Source of the DNA: Betaproteobacteria bacterium
GTDB taxonomy: Bacteria > Pseudomonadota > Gammaproteobacteria > Burkholderiales > SG8-39
Assembly: GCA_022340285.1 (NCBI GenBank)
Contig: JAJDOG010000082.1
Span: 1-64,000, forward strand
Direction: 5' to 3'
Length of the DNA stretch: 64,000 nucleotides
In this document: in pieces, positions 35,075 to 44,032 of the stretch
Position numbering within the stretch: the first letter of the stretch is position 1
How the letters are laid out: each line of letters opens with the position of its first letter
Notes under the pieces: model-generated
Told to the model about the DNA's origin: nothing
Seen by the model: the letters and a program-made list of their open reading frames with translations, nothing else
Databases searched by the model: none
Position numbers and translations under genes: made by a program

Positions 35075-36103
35075 ATGCTCAGCAAACTTTTACCGACGAC
35101 GGTCGTGGGTAGTTATCCCCAGCCTGACTGGCTCGTCGACCGGACGGCTCTGTCGAAGACCGTTCCCCGTGTTCGGGTGCGCGCGCTCTGGCGCGTGGCG
35201 GACGAGCATCTGGAGCAGGCCCAGGACGACGCCACGCTGCTCGCGATCCGCGACATGGAGCGAGCCGGCATCGACATCGTCAGCGACGGCGAGATGCGTC
35301 GCGAGAGCTACTCGAACCGCTTTGCCACGGCACTCGAGGGCGTGGATGCGGACCACCCCGCGATGATCACCAATCCCTCGGGCCGCACATTGCCGGTGCC
35401 CCGGGTGGTCGGGCGAATCCGCCGCCGCGAGGCGGTCGAGGTCCGCGACATGCAGTTCCTGCGGCGCAATACCGATCGGCTTGCCAAGATCACGCTCCCC
35501 GGTCCCTTCACGCTCTCGCAGCAGGCCAGCAACGAGTTCTATCGCGACGCTGCGGAGATGGCCATGGACTTCGCGGTGGTCGTGAACGAGGAGGCGCGCG
35601 ATTTGCAGGCCGCCGGCGCGGACGTGATCCAGCTCGACGAGCCGTGGCTGCGGAACGATCCGGAGGCGGCGAAGCGCTACGCGGTGCAAGCGATCGATCG
35701 TGCGCTCGAGGGACTGACCGTGCCGACGGTCGTGCACCTGTGCTTTGGTTATGCGGCGGTCGTCAACCGCAAGCCGACCGGCTATTCGTTCCTGCCGCAG
35801 CTCGCCGACTGCGGCGCCAGGCAGATATCGATCGAGGCGGCGCAGCCTCGGCTCGATCTCGGCATCCTGAAGGAGTTCGCGGGCAAGCAGATCGTGCTCG
35901 GCGTGCTCGACCTGGGCGACGCGCAGATCGAGACGCCGCAGCAGGTCGCGGAGCGGATCCGCAACGGGCTGCGCTACGTGAGCGCGGATCGGCTGATTCC
36001 GGCGCCCGACTGCGGCATGAAGTATCTGCCGCGCGACGTCGCGTTCGGAAAGCTCCGATCCCTCTGCGAGGGTGCGACCATCGTGCGCCGGGAACTGGCG
36101 TAG
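35075..36103 (+). CDS. MetE C-terminal-domain-like (cobalamin-independent methionine synthase superfamily) protein
   Basis: This 342-residue protein is a single (beta/alpha)8 barrel of the MetE/UROD superfamily. It opens LLPTTVVGSYPQPDWLVD. Zinc ligands can be proposed as His and Cys in VHLCFG, Glu in ISIEAAQP, and Cys in PDCGMKYLPRD, matching MetE. It is less than half the length of MetE (about 750 residues), so it would not bind folate in the usual two-domain way. Such single-domain proteins may transfer methyl groups from other donors such as S-methylmethionine, methylcobalamin protein or homologues. Confidence 0.85.
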   Translation: MLSKLLPTTVVGSYPQPDWLVDRTALSKTVPRVRVRALWRVADEHLEQAQDDATLLAIRDMERAGIDIVSDGEMRRESYSNRFATALEGVDADHPAMITNPSGRTLPVPRVVGRIRRREAVEVRDMQFLRRNTDRLAKITLPGPFTLSQQASNEFYRDAAEMAMDFAVVVNEEARDLQAAGADVIQLDEPWLRNDPEAAKRYAVQAIDRALEGLTVPTVVHLCFGYAAVVNRKPTGYSFLPQLADCGARQISIEAAQPRLDLGILKEFAGKQIVLGVLDLGDAQIETPQQVAERIRNGLRYVSADRLIPAPDCGMKYLPRDVAFGKLRSLCEGATIVRRELA

Positions 36104-36205
36104 GGCGCACGGGCGAAGCGCGGCGCGTGCGCCCCGTTTGGGTCGTGGTGAAAAGGGCGCTAGGATGTAACACGCGCCCGATGTGACGGGCTTTCTGGAG
36201 GCGTC

Positions 36206-36700
36206 GTGCACGAGTCTCGCATCGCAGCGCTACAGGCGATGCCCATCTTCGGGGGCGTCCGCGCCGACGTGCTCGAGGTGCTCGTCGACAGCGGGAGGAC
36301 GATCGCCGTCGAAAAGGAGGCGTTCTTCTTCCACGAGGGAGACCGGGCCGAATCGATGTTCGTGCTCGAGTCGGGCGAGGTGGTGCTGCTCAAGGATTGG
36401 GCGGGCGCGCAGCACGTGCTCGGGCGACTGAGCCAAGGGGACTGTTTCGGCGAGATGGCGCTCTTGGATCTCTTCCCGCGGAGCGCCTCGGTGCAGGCGG
36501 TCACGCCGTGTGCCGCGCTCGAACTGTTCACCGCGAGTCTCTTCAAGCTCTACGAGACCGACCTCGAGCAGTTCGCGCTCGTGCAGACCAACATCGCACG
36601 CGAGCTGAGCCGGCGCCTGCGCGCGGCGGACGAGCGCGCGTTCCGCGATCGCATCGGTCTCCATCACTCAGGAGCGGACTGGACGCTGCTCCTGACCTGA
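36206..36700 (+). CDS. Cyclic nucleotide-binding domain protein (GTG start)
   Basis: The GTG at 36206 follows CTGGAG. The 164-residue protein is almost entirely a CNB fold: HEGDRAESMFVLESGEVVLL, then the phosphate-binding cassette DCFGEMALLDLFPRSASVQA with Glu and Arg in place for cAMP. The C-helix region ends in RRLRAADERAFRDRIG. There is no DNA-binding domain, so it is not a CRP-like activator. It could bind c-di-GMP or cAMP and act on a partner. A class III cyclase gene is encoded at 59829-61388. Confidence 0.85.
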   Translation: MHESRIAALQAMPIFGGVRADVLEVLVDSGRTIAVEKEAFFFHEGDRAESMFVLESGEVVLLKDWAGAQHVLGRLSQGDCFGEMALLDLFPRSASVQAVTPCAALELFTASLFKLYETDLEQFALVQTNIARELSRRLRAADERAFRDRIGLHHSGADWTLLLT

Positions 36701-36712
36701 ACGGCCCGCCCG

Positions 36713-37249
36713 TCACTTGTTGACGTAAACCACGAACCGATCGTCACCCAGGAGCTGGGTCACTGCATACATGAGCGAGCCATCGACCGAGCGCCACGCG
36801 TCGGAAGGCGAGCTGTTCTTGGTCATGATCATGCTCTTCGTGCCGTCTCCGTAGACGGCTTCGAGCGTCAACGAAGAGTGGATGACCCAGCCCGGGCTCG
36901 CGCTCACGTCGTAGACCCGCAAGGTCACCGTTTTTTGCGCTTTTGGATCGACGGCGATGCTTCGCTTCTGCATTTCCCGGCCTAGCATCGTGATGGCCGT
37001 GTCGGTGTACTGCTTCATGTCCCCGAACCAGCCGCTATCGCCGTACACCCAGATCTTTACCTTTGTCTCGGCCGGGTACGCATTGTTCAGGGCGACCGTT
37101 CCGCCCTCGTGCAGGTACTTCGTGGCGTCCTTGGGCACTTCGAACGTGTCCGGGTTGGTCTTGATGACGGGCGGGGCGCAGCCGGCGAGCGCGCCGACCA
37201 GCAAGACGACGACACCCTTCGCGAAACGACGACTCCATCGGATCGACAT
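36713..37249 (-). CDS. Lipoprotein of unknown function
   Basis: The 178-residue protein has a signal peptide ending in the lipobox LAGC24. The mature part is beta-rich, with VKIWVYGDSGWFGD and VTLRVYDVSASPGWVIHSSLTLEAVYGDG, resembling small DUF-type outer-membrane lipoproteins. No catalytic motif is visible. Its stop codon converges on the cyclic nucleotide-binding gene 13 bp away, and it lies 80 bp from the amidohydrolase gene on the same strand. Confidence 0.75.
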   Translation of the reverse strand: MSIRWSRRFAKGVVVLLVGALAGCAPPVIKTNPDTFEVPKDATKYLHEGGTVALNNAYPAETKVKIWVYGDSGWFGDMKQYTDTAITMLGREMQKRSIAVDPKAQKTVTLRVYDVSASPGWVIHSSLTLEAVYGDGTKSMIMTKNSSPSDAWRSVDGSLMYAVTQLLGDDRFVVYVNK

Positions 37250-37329
37250 CCTTCCCTCCGCTGACGAGCGGGCAATGCGCCCAATTCAGCATAGGCCATT
37301 CCCGAGGGGTTCGCGGTCTCTTGTTGCGC

Positions 37330-38397
37330 CTATCTTCCGTAGAACCGCAGCACGTTGTCGTGGAAGATCGCCTGCTTCACTTCGTCGGAGAGATCGGGGC
37401 GGTCCGAAAGCTCCTCGATCTCGTGCTTCGCGCGGGCCACGTTCGTCTCGTGCGGAAAGTCGGACGCGTATAGCAGCGTGCGGTGCCCGATGCGCTCGAT
37501 CGCATGCGCCATCGACGGCTCACCGCCCTCGGAGCTGAAATAGATCCGTCCCGAGCGCAGATATTCGCTCGGCGGGCGTTTCAGCCATTCGGGGAACTCC
37601 CGATAGGCCTTGCCGGCCCAGACTTCGTAGGAGCGGTCGAGGCGATCCATGATGTAGGGCACCCAGCCCGCGCCCGCCTCCAGATATGCGACCCGCAGTT
37701 TCGGGAAGCGCTCGAAGACGCCTTCCATCACCATGCTGGTCAGTTGGATCATCTGCGCGATCGGGTGTTCGAGCGCCTGCGTCATGGCAAAGCGGGTGAA
37801 GAAGTTGATTCCCAGGTTGAACGACGGCGCGCCGTGGACGGCGATCGGCACGTCGAGCCGCTCGGCTTCCTCGTAGAGCGGCCAGAAGTCGGGATGCCCC
37901 AGCGCCTTGCGCACGCCGAGGTCGGCGTTGTTCGCGGTGAGCACTGCGCCGACCATGCCGAGCTCGGTGACGGCACGTCGGAGCTCGACAACCGCCGCGG
38001 GGACATCCTGCAGCGGCACCAGCGCCACGGCGCGCAGACGCGGGCTCACACGGTGGTAGCGCTCGGTGAACCAGCTGTTGTAAGCACGTGCGAGCGCGAC
38101 GGCCCACACCGGATCCTGGATGATGCCGAACGCGAGGCCCGCGGTCGGGTAAAGGACGGTGGTCTCGATACCGACCTCGTCGAGAAAGTCCACCCACGTC
38201 CGCGCGGTGATCGTGTAGCCCTTGTGGATTCCGAGTCGGCTCATGATCGCGCCGCGGTTGTAGCCGTCGAGCGTGGGGAAGAAGGGATAGCCGAGCAGCG
38301 TCTCGTTGCCGGCGTACGGCGCCTCGAGATGCTCGAGGAGCTCGGCGTCGCGCTCGATGATGTGCCCGTCGCCGTCGAGAATCTTCTGCGGTCTCAT
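37330..38397 (-). CDS. Amidohydrolase-2 family hydrolase
   Basis: The start at 38397 has AGGAGGG upstream, giving 355 residues. The metal-binding D-x-H is D-G-D-G-H-I-I near residue 10, with further candidates H-G-A-P (VHGAPSFN) and the C-terminal SDFPHET. This places it in the ACMSD/amidohydrolase-2 group, whose members decarboxylate or hydrolyse cyclic and aromatic acids. The 4-bp overlap with the epimerase gene (ATGA) indicates an operon. Substrate unknown. Confidence 0.87.
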   Translation of the reverse strand: MRPQKILDGDGHIIERDAELLEHLEAPYAGNETLLGYPFFPTLDGYNRGAIMSRLGIHKGYTITARTWVDFLDEVGIETTVLYPTAGLAFGIIQDPVWAVALARAYNSWFTERYHRVSPRLRAVALVPLQDVPAAVVELRRAVTELGMVGAVLTANNADLGVRKALGHPDFWPLYEEAERLDVPIAVHGAPSFNLGINFFTRFAMTQALEHPIAQMIQLTSMVMEGVFERFPKLRVAYLEAGAGWVPYIMDRLDRSYEVWAGKAYREFPEWLKRPPSEYLRSGRIYFSSEGGEPSMAHAIERIGHRTLLYASDFPHETNVARAKHEIEELSDRPDLSDEVKQAIFHDNVLRFYGR

Positions 38398-39371
38398 GCG
38401 GAACCCTCCTGTGCGGACCTGTGCGCCCGATACCACGAAACATAGTCGCGCACGGCGGCGGCCATGTCATAGGCCGGCTCGTAGCCGAGCTCGGCGCGCG
38501 ACCGGGAAAGATCCACCGCGCCGGCCATCGGCTGCACCGCGACGGCGGTGCCGGGTGGCGTCTCGACGCGGATGCGCGCGTTCGGAATCACTTCCCGCAC
38601 GGCGGCGGCCATTTCCTCGCCGTCGTACAGGCGGCCCATGGCGATGTTGAACACGCGGCTTTCGAGGTGGCTTGCGTTGAGTGCGAGCACCGCGCCGGCG
38701 GCTGCGTCTTTCGAGTACACCCAGTCCATCGCGCCCGGCGGCACGCTTGCCTCCTCGCCGCGCAGCGCGCCTTCCACCGCTGCTCGGAAGATATTGCTTG
38801 GCCCGCCGCCGCCCGTACCGCGCCAGGGACCGGCGGCCGCGCCGTAGCGCACGGCGACGAAGTCCACGCCGCACCAGCGCGCGTAATTGATGCCAAGTGC
38901 TTCCACCGCCTGCTTGGTGGCGGCGTAAAACGTCGCCGGCCGTGGAAAGGGATCTTCCTTCATGACATCCCCGCCGTCCGCGCCGCCGGCGAGATGATGC
39001 GAGAGCACGTTCGAGCTCGCCACGACGACCCGCCCGAGCTTGAGCGCGCGCGCCGCCTCGAGCACGTTACAGGTGCCCACGATGTTCACCTGGACGGCGG
39101 AGTATGGATTCTCCTGTGCGCCGAGAGTCAGGAGCGGGTTCGCGGCGGTATGCACGACGCGGGTCACGCCGTTCTCGCGCATGATGCGTTCCAGACCGGG
39201 CCGATCGAGGACGTCGCCCCGGACGAGCGTGATCCGTCCCGGATCCACGATGTCGCCGAGCGCCTCGGGCTGCGGTGCGACGTCCATCACTACGGGACGT
39301 TCGCCCGATTCAGCCAGGATTCGCGCGATCTGCGATCCGATCAACCCACCGCCGATGACCAGCACGCTCAC
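38394..39371 (-). CDS. NAD(P)-dependent epimerase/dehydratase (extended SDR)
   Basis: The 325-residue protein starts with the Rossmann motif MSVLVIGGGLIGSQIA. The catalytic YxxxK is Y-A-A-T-K in FYAATKQAVEALG, and VVHTAANPLLTLGAQ lies before it. These are marks of extended short-chain dehydrogenases such as UDP-sugar epimerases. It is the first gene of a two-gene operon with the amidohydrolase, which suggests a small-molecule degradation pathway rather than surface polysaccharide synthesis. Confidence 0.88.
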   Translation of the reverse strand: MSVLVIGGGLIGSQIARILAESGERPVVMDVAPQPEALGDIVDPGRITLVRGDVLDRPGLERIMRENGVTRVVHTAANPLLTLGAQENPYSAVQVNIVGTCNVLEAARALKLGRVVVASSNVLSHHLAGGADGGDVMKEDPFPRPATFYAATKQAVEALGINYARWCGVDFVAVRYGAAAGPWRGTGGGGPSNIFRAAVEGALRGEEASVPPGAMDWVYSKDAAAGAVLALNASHLESRVFNIAMGRLYDGEEMAAAVREVIPNARIRVETPPGTAVAVQPMAGAVDLSRSRAELGYEPAYDMAAAVRDYVSWYRAHRSAQEGSA

Positions 39372-39519
39372 GACGTATTACTACGGTCGGGCGGGACCAT
39401 CTGTCCCATCTGCTTCTCCTTGCGATTTGGCGTCCGCTGAAATTATGGCCCATGGACAGATTGGCCGGTTGCCCTGGGCGGTGAAAGTCGCTAGGTTACG
39501 GCCCGGGCGACTACGGGCC

Positions 39520-40401
39520 ATGCACGACTACTCATGGGATCCCTGGCGTGTGCTGCGGCGCGCGGCTGCCATCATCTTTCTGGTCGCCGCCGGTTCGGGC
39601 TGCGCGACCATGGTCTCGACCGCAACGGCGCGGATGGCGCAGAACCTGTCTGCGGCGGTGCTCAATCAGGACGATCCGGAGACCGTTCGACAAGGGGCGC
39701 CGGCGTACCTGCTCCTCGTCGATTCGCTGATCGCGGACGACCCCCAAGCGAGCTCGCTCCTGCAGGGCGGGGCGCGGCTCTATGTCGCCTACGCCGCCGC
39801 ATTCGTGACCGACCCCGATCGCGCACGGCGACTGACCCGCCGTGCGGTGGATTACGCCGACCGCGCGCTCTGCGTGGAACTTCCTGCCGCGTGCGCGCCG
39901 GCGGCGCGCGGCGTCGATGGATTCAAGGCTGCGATCTCCGGTGCGGGCAAGGCGCAAGTTCCGGCGCTCTACACGTGGGGCGTTGCGCACGCCGGGTGGA
40001 TCCAGGCGGCGAGCGACGACTGGAACGCGATCGCCGAGCTGCCCAAGGTCGAGGCGGCCATGAGCCGCGTGGTGGAGCTCTACGAAACCTACGAGCGCGG
40101 CGCTGCGTACATGTACCTTGGCATCCTCGCCACGCTGCGACCCGCGGCGCTGGGCGGGCGCCCGGAAGAGGGCCGCCGCTACTTCGAGCGGGCGATCGAG
40201 CTGTCGGACGGAAAGAATCTGATGGAGCAGGTACAGTTTGCGCGATTCTACGCACGGCTCGTGTTCGACCGGCCGCTTCACGACCGGCTGCTGGAGGAGG
40301 TGCTTGCGGCCGAGACGGAGCAGCCCGGCCTGACACTGAGCAACACGTTGGCGAAAGAGCAGGCGCGCGAGCTGCTCGCCGACGCAGATGCGTATTTCTG
40401 A
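39520..40401 (+). CDS. TRAP-associated lipoprotein TatT family
   Basis: The start at 39520 gives a 293-residue lipoprotein with signal and lipobox ending AGSGC27. The mature part is all helical with repeated VDYADRALCVELPAACAP-, LYTWGVAHAGWIQ- and YMYLGILATLRPAALG-type helices, the TPR-like pattern of TatT. TatT is a periplasmic trimer that associates with TRAP binding proteins. The direct junction with dctP (1 bp before the chosen dctP ATG) supports this role. Confidence 0.85.
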   Translation: MHDYSWDPWRVLRRAAAIIFLVAAGSGCATMVSTATARMAQNLSAAVLNQDDPETVRQGAPAYLLLVDSLIADDPQASSLLQGGARLYVAYAAAFVTDPDRARRLTRRAVDYADRALCVELPAACAPAARGVDGFKAAISGAGKAQVPALYTWGVAHAGWIQAASDDWNAIAELPKVEAAMSRVVELYETYERGAAYMYLGILATLRPAALGGRPEEGRRYFERAIELSDGKNLMEQVQFARFYARLVFDRPLHDRLLEEVLAAETEQPGLTLSNTLAKEQARELLADADAYF

Positions 40402-40402
40402 G

Positions 40403-41416
40403 ATGAGAATCGCAGCGACAATCCTGGCCATCCTCCTCGCATGCGGCGCGGCGCCGCCCGCCGTGGGCGCAGTGCTCAAGATCGCCACGCTGGCGCCCGA
40501 CGGGACGGCGTGGATGAAGGAGATGCGCGCCGCGGGCGCGGAGATCCGCAAGCGCACCGAGGGGCGCGTCGAACTCAAGTTCTATCCGGGGGGCGTCATG
40601 GGGAACGACGCCACGGTGCTGCGCAAGATGCAGATCGGCCAGCTACACGGCGGCGCAGTCACCGTGCTCGCGCTCGCGCGGATCTTTCCCGACAGCCAGC
40701 TCTACGGCCTGCCGCTGCTCTTTCGCTCGCATGCCGAAGTGGACTATGTCCGCGCGCGCATGGATCCGCTGCTCATGGAAGGGCTGGCGCGCAACGGGAT
40801 GATCGCGTTTGGGCTCGTCGAGGGCGGCTTCGCCTACCTGATGTCGAGCTCGCCGGTGCGCCGGATCGCCGACCTCAAGGCGGAGAAGATGTGGGCGCCG
40901 GAGGGCGACGTGATCACGCCGACGCTCTACAAGGCGGCGGGCGTGGCGCCCGTCGTCCTGCCGCTTGCCGACGTGTACACCGGCCTGCAGACTGGGCTGA
41001 TCACGGGAGTGGGGATCTCGGCCACCGGTGCGATCGCACTGCAGTGGTATACGAAGACCAAGTACCTGACCGACGTGCCCGTCTACTTTACAGCCGGGGC
41101 ACTCGTGATCGCCGGGCGCGCCTACGAGCGCCTTGCGCCCGCGGATCGCGAAATCATCCGCAGCGTGCTGACGCCCACTTTCCGGAATCTCGACCGCGCC
41201 AGCCGTCGCGACAACGAGGCGGCGCGCACCGCGCTCAAGAACCAGGGCATCGAGTTTGTGCGACCGGATGCCGCGGCGATGCAGGAGTTCGAGCGCGTCG
41301 CCGCCGAAGCGCGCGCGGCGATCGGCAAGAAAGGCCTCTATACGCCTGCGCTCCTGGAGGCGCTGGAGGCTCATCTCCGGGAGTTCCGGGCGAAGCCCAA
41401 TGCCGGAGGACGCTAA
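40403..41416 (+). CDS. TRAP transporter substrate-binding protein, DctP family
   Basis: The ATG at 40403 is preferred because it gives a compact signal (residues 1-23); an ATG at 40388 inside tatT is an alternative. In the 337-residue protein, mature sequence begins VLKIATLAPDGTAWMKEM, then KMWAPEGDVITPTLYKAAG with an Arg-type carboxylate site nearby. TRAP binding proteins usually take carboxylates; the ligand is unknown. It is coupled to TatT upstream and overlaps dctQ by 17 bp. Confidence 0.92.
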   Translation: MRIAATILAILLACGAAPPAVGAVLKIATLAPDGTAWMKEMRAAGAEIRKRTEGRVELKFYPGGVMGNDATVLRKMQIGQLHGGAVTVLALARIFPDSQLYGLPLLFRSHAEVDYVRARMDPLLMEGLARNGMIAFGLVEGGFAYLMSSSPVRRIADLKAEKMWAPEGDVITPTLYKAAGVAPVVLPLADVYTGLQTGLITGVGISATGAIALQWYTKTKYLTDVPVYFTAGALVIAGRAYERLAPADREIIRSVLTPTFRNLDRASRRDNEAARTALKNQGIEFVRPDAAAMQEFERVAAEARAAIGKKGLYTPALLEALEAHLREFRAKPNAGGR

Positions 41417-41927
41417 CGCCGAGTCGCAAGCGGGCGCGCCGTCGCGCGGGTTGCCGCGAGCGCTCGCGCTGGCCGAGAACGCCGTCCTCGTCGTGCTGCT
41501 CGCCATGCTCGTGCTCGTCGCAGGCGGCCAGATCCTCCTGCGCCAGCTCGACATCGCAATGACCTGGTCCGATCCGCTGGCGCGGCTCCTGGTGCTCTGG
41601 ATCGGCGTATTCGGCGCCGTGGCGGCAAGCCGCGAGAACCAGCACATCGCGATCGACGCCCTGTCCCGCTTCCTTCCGGCCCGCCTGCAACTCGCGGCCG
41701 GCGCCCTCGTCGGCCTCTTTGCGAGCGGGGTGTGCGCGGTGCTTACCTACGAGGCCGCGCGATTCGTGCAATTCGAGTACGAAGGGCACACCGCCGCGCT
41801 AGGGGGCGTGCCCGCGTGGAGCCTTGCGGTCGTGCTCCCGCTCGGCTTCGCGTTGATCGGCATCCGCTACGCCATCTACTTCGTCACGCGCGTGCGCGCG
41901 CTCGTCGCAGCGAGGACCGAGGCGTGA
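41400..41927 (+). CDS. TRAP transporter small permease, DctQ family
   Basis: The start at 41400 lies inside the end of dctP. The 175-residue protein has four hydrophobic segments (about 25-47, 58-76, 95-117, 140-160). TWSDPLARLLVLWIGVFGAVAASRE is typical of DctQ. It would stabilise DctM in the membrane. The stop overlaps the GTG start of dctM by 4 bp, so all four TRAP genes are translated from one message. Confidence 0.92.
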   Translation: MPEDANAESQAGAPSRGLPRALALAENAVLVVLLAMLVLVAGGQILLRQLDIAMTWSDPLARLLVLWIGVFGAVAASRENQHIAIDALSRFLPARLQLAAGALVGLFASGVCAVLTYEAARFVQFEYEGHTAALGGVPAWSLAVVLPLGFALIGIRYAIYFVTRVRALVAARTEA

Positions 41928-43201
41928 TCGCCGTCTCGCTTGCGCTCCTCGCGATCGCGCTGCTCGGAGCACCGCTCTTCGTCGTGATCGCCGCGAGCGC
42001 GCTGACCGGGTTTGCGTCCAAGGGCATCGACCTGTCGGCTGTGGTGATCGAGTTCCATCGCATCGCCGAGACGCCGGTGCTCGTGGCGATTCCGCTTTTC
42101 ACCTTCGCCGGCTACCTGCTCGGCGAGAGCGGGGCGCCGCAGCGCATCGTGCGATTGACCCAGGCCTTTCTCGGCTGGCTGCCCGGTGGCCTCGCGATCG
42201 TGGCCATCGCGACCTGCGCGCTCTTCACAGCGTTCACGGGTGCGTCCGGCGTGACCATTATCGCGCTGGGGGCGCTCCTCTATCCGGCATTCCAGTACGC
42301 GGGCTATCCGGAACGATTCAGTCTCGGTCTCATCACGAGCTCGGGCAGCCTGGGCGTGCTCTTTGCGCCCTCGCTGCCGCTCATCCTCTACGGGATCGTG
42401 GCACAGCAATTGGGCGTCGGGCGCCCGGTGTCGATCGAGCAGCTCTTCGTCGCGGGGCTCCTGCCCGGGCTCCTCATGCTCGTGATGCTCGGGGCGTGGA
42501 GCGTCTGGCGAAACCGCGGACTGCGCACGCCGATTGCGGCATTTTCGTGGGCCGAAGCCTTCGGTGCCGTGCGCGAGTCCGCCTGGGAGATTCCGCTGCC
42601 GTTCGTCGTGCTCGGGGGAATCTACGGCGGCTTCTTCGCGGTCTCGGAAGCAGCTGCCGTGACCGTGATCTACGTCCTCGTCGTCGAGGTCTTGGTTCTG
42701 CGCGAGATCCCGCCCGCCAGGCTGCCCGAGATCATGCGCCGGTCCATGGTGCTCGTCGGGGCGGTGCTCGCGATCCTCGGCATGGCGCTCGCTTCCACGA
42801 ACTACCTGATCGACGCCGAGGTGCCGGCCAGGCTCTTCGAAGCGGTCCGGAGCCAGATCTCGAGCCCGCTCACGTTCCTGCTCGTGCTCAACGCCTTTCT
42901 GCTCGTCCTGGGCATGATCCTCGACATCTTCTCGGCCATCGTGATCATGATTCCGCTCATTCTGCCGATGGCTGTCGGGTACGGAATCGATCCGCTGCAC
43001 CTCGGCATCGTGTTCCTTGCCAACATGCAGATCGGGTACTTCACCCCGCCCGTCGGGATGAACCTTTTCATCGCCAGCCACCGCTTCGGCAAGCCGGTGC
43101 TCGAATTGTGCCGCGCCGTGCTGCCGTTCTTCTTTATTCTTCTCGCGAGCGTGCTCATCATTACGTACTGGCCGGCGCTGTCGCTGGCGCTGGTACGCTA
43201 G
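41924..43201 (+). CDS. TRAP transporter large permease, DctM family (GTG start)
   Basis: The GTG start at 41924 overlaps dctQ. The 425-residue protein has about twelve hydrophobic segments. Family marks include PLFTFAGYLLGESGAPQRIV, FTAFTGASGVTIIALGALL, GYPERFSLGLITSSGSLGVLFAPSLP (given here only as a pattern of G/S-rich loops) and TPPVGMNLFIASHR near the end. It uses the Na+ gradient to carry substrate delivered by the DctP-like protein. It is the last gene of the TRAP operon. Confidence 0.94.
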   Translation: MIAVSLALLAIALLGAPLFVVIAASALTGFASKGIDLSAVVIEFHRIAETPVLVAIPLFTFAGYLLGESGAPQRIVRLTQAFLGWLPGGLAIVAIATCALFTAFTGASGVTIIALGALLYPAFQYAGYPERFSLGLITSSGSLGVLFAPSLPLILYGIVAQQLGVGRPVSIEQLFVAGLLPGLLMLVMLGAWSVWRNRGLRTPIAAFSWAEAFGAVRESAWEIPLPFVVLGGIYGGFFAVSEAAAVTVIYVLVVEVLVLREIPPARLPEIMRRSMVLVGAVLAILGMALASTNYLIDAEVPARLFEAVRSQISSPLTFLLVLNAFLLVLGMILDIFSAIVIMIPLILPMAVGYGIDPLHLGIVFLANMQIGYFTPPVGMNLFIASHRFGKPVLELCRAVLPFFFILLASVLIITYWPALSLALVR

Positions 43202-43234
43202 GCGGACGCACCAAAGCTTCGGCCGGGACCCTGA

Positions 43235-43999
43235 ATGACCAACTCGGACGCCATTGGCAAAGTACGCGGCTGGATCGAGTCCGCCGAGCGCATCGTCGCG
43301 CTGACCGGTGCGGGCATCTCGACGGATTCCGGCATTCCGGATTTCCGCGGCCCGCAGGGCGTTTGGACGAAGAACCCCTCGGCGGAGAAGCTTTCCACGC
43401 TGCAGCACTATCTCGCCGATCCCGAGGTGCGTAAGACCTCCTGGCAGATGCGTGTCGCCAGCCCGGCCTGGACCGCGCAGCCTAACGCCGGGCATCTGGC
43501 GCTGGTCGCTCTCGAACGGCGGGGCAACCTGCATGCGCTGGTCACGCAGAACATCGACGGTCTGCACCTGCGGGCCGGCCACTCGGCGGCGCGCGTGATC
43601 GAAGTGCACGGCACGTTGCATGAGGTCACGTGCTGGGGCTGCGGCTGGCGCGGGCCCATGCAGCCGGTGCTCGAGCGCGTGCGCGCGGGGGAAGAGGACC
43701 CCGCGTGCGATGCCTGCGGCGGCATCTTGAAGAGCGCGACCATCTCGTTCGGTCAGGCGCTCGAGCCCGAGGTGATCGAGCGCGCGCTGCGCGTGGCAGG
43801 GGAGGCGGATCTGCTGCTGGCAGTTGGCACCAGCCTGCAGGTCTACCCGGTGGCGAATGCCGTGCCGCTAGCGCGGGAGGCGGGGGCGCGTGTGGTCATC
43901 GTCAACGCACAGCCGACGCCCTATGACGACATCGCCGACGCCGTGCTGCGCCAGCCGATCGGGCGGGTTCTGCCGCAGATCGTCGGCACGGCGAGCTGA
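43235..43999 (+). CDS. cobB: Sirtuin, NAD+-dependent protein deacylase
   Basis: All sirtuin marks are visible in 254 residues: GAG-I-S (25-29), the GIPDFRG loop (33-39), QNID (105-108), catalytic His125 in EVHG, and four zinc cysteines C133, C136, C158 and C161. It removes acyl groups from lysines of metabolic enzymes with NAD+ as co-substrate. No acetyl-CoA synthetase or protein acetyltransferase gene is adjacent. The gene starts 33 bp after dctM and precedes the MFS gene by 33 bp, so all may be read together. Confidence 0.93.
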   Translation: MTNSDAIGKVRGWIESAERIVALTGAGISTDSGIPDFRGPQGVWTKNPSAEKLSTLQHYLADPEVRKTSWQMRVASPAWTAQPNAGHLALVALERRGNLHALVTQNIDGLHLRAGHSAARVIEVHGTLHEVTCWGCGWRGPMQPVLERVRAGEEDPACDACGGILKSATISFGQALEPEVIERALRVAGEADLLLAVGTSLQVYPVANAVPLAREAGARVVIVNAQPTPYDDIADAVLRQPIGRVLPQIVGTAS

Positions 44000-44032
44000 G
44001 ACGCAGCGCTTGCCGGCCCGGCAACGGGAACC

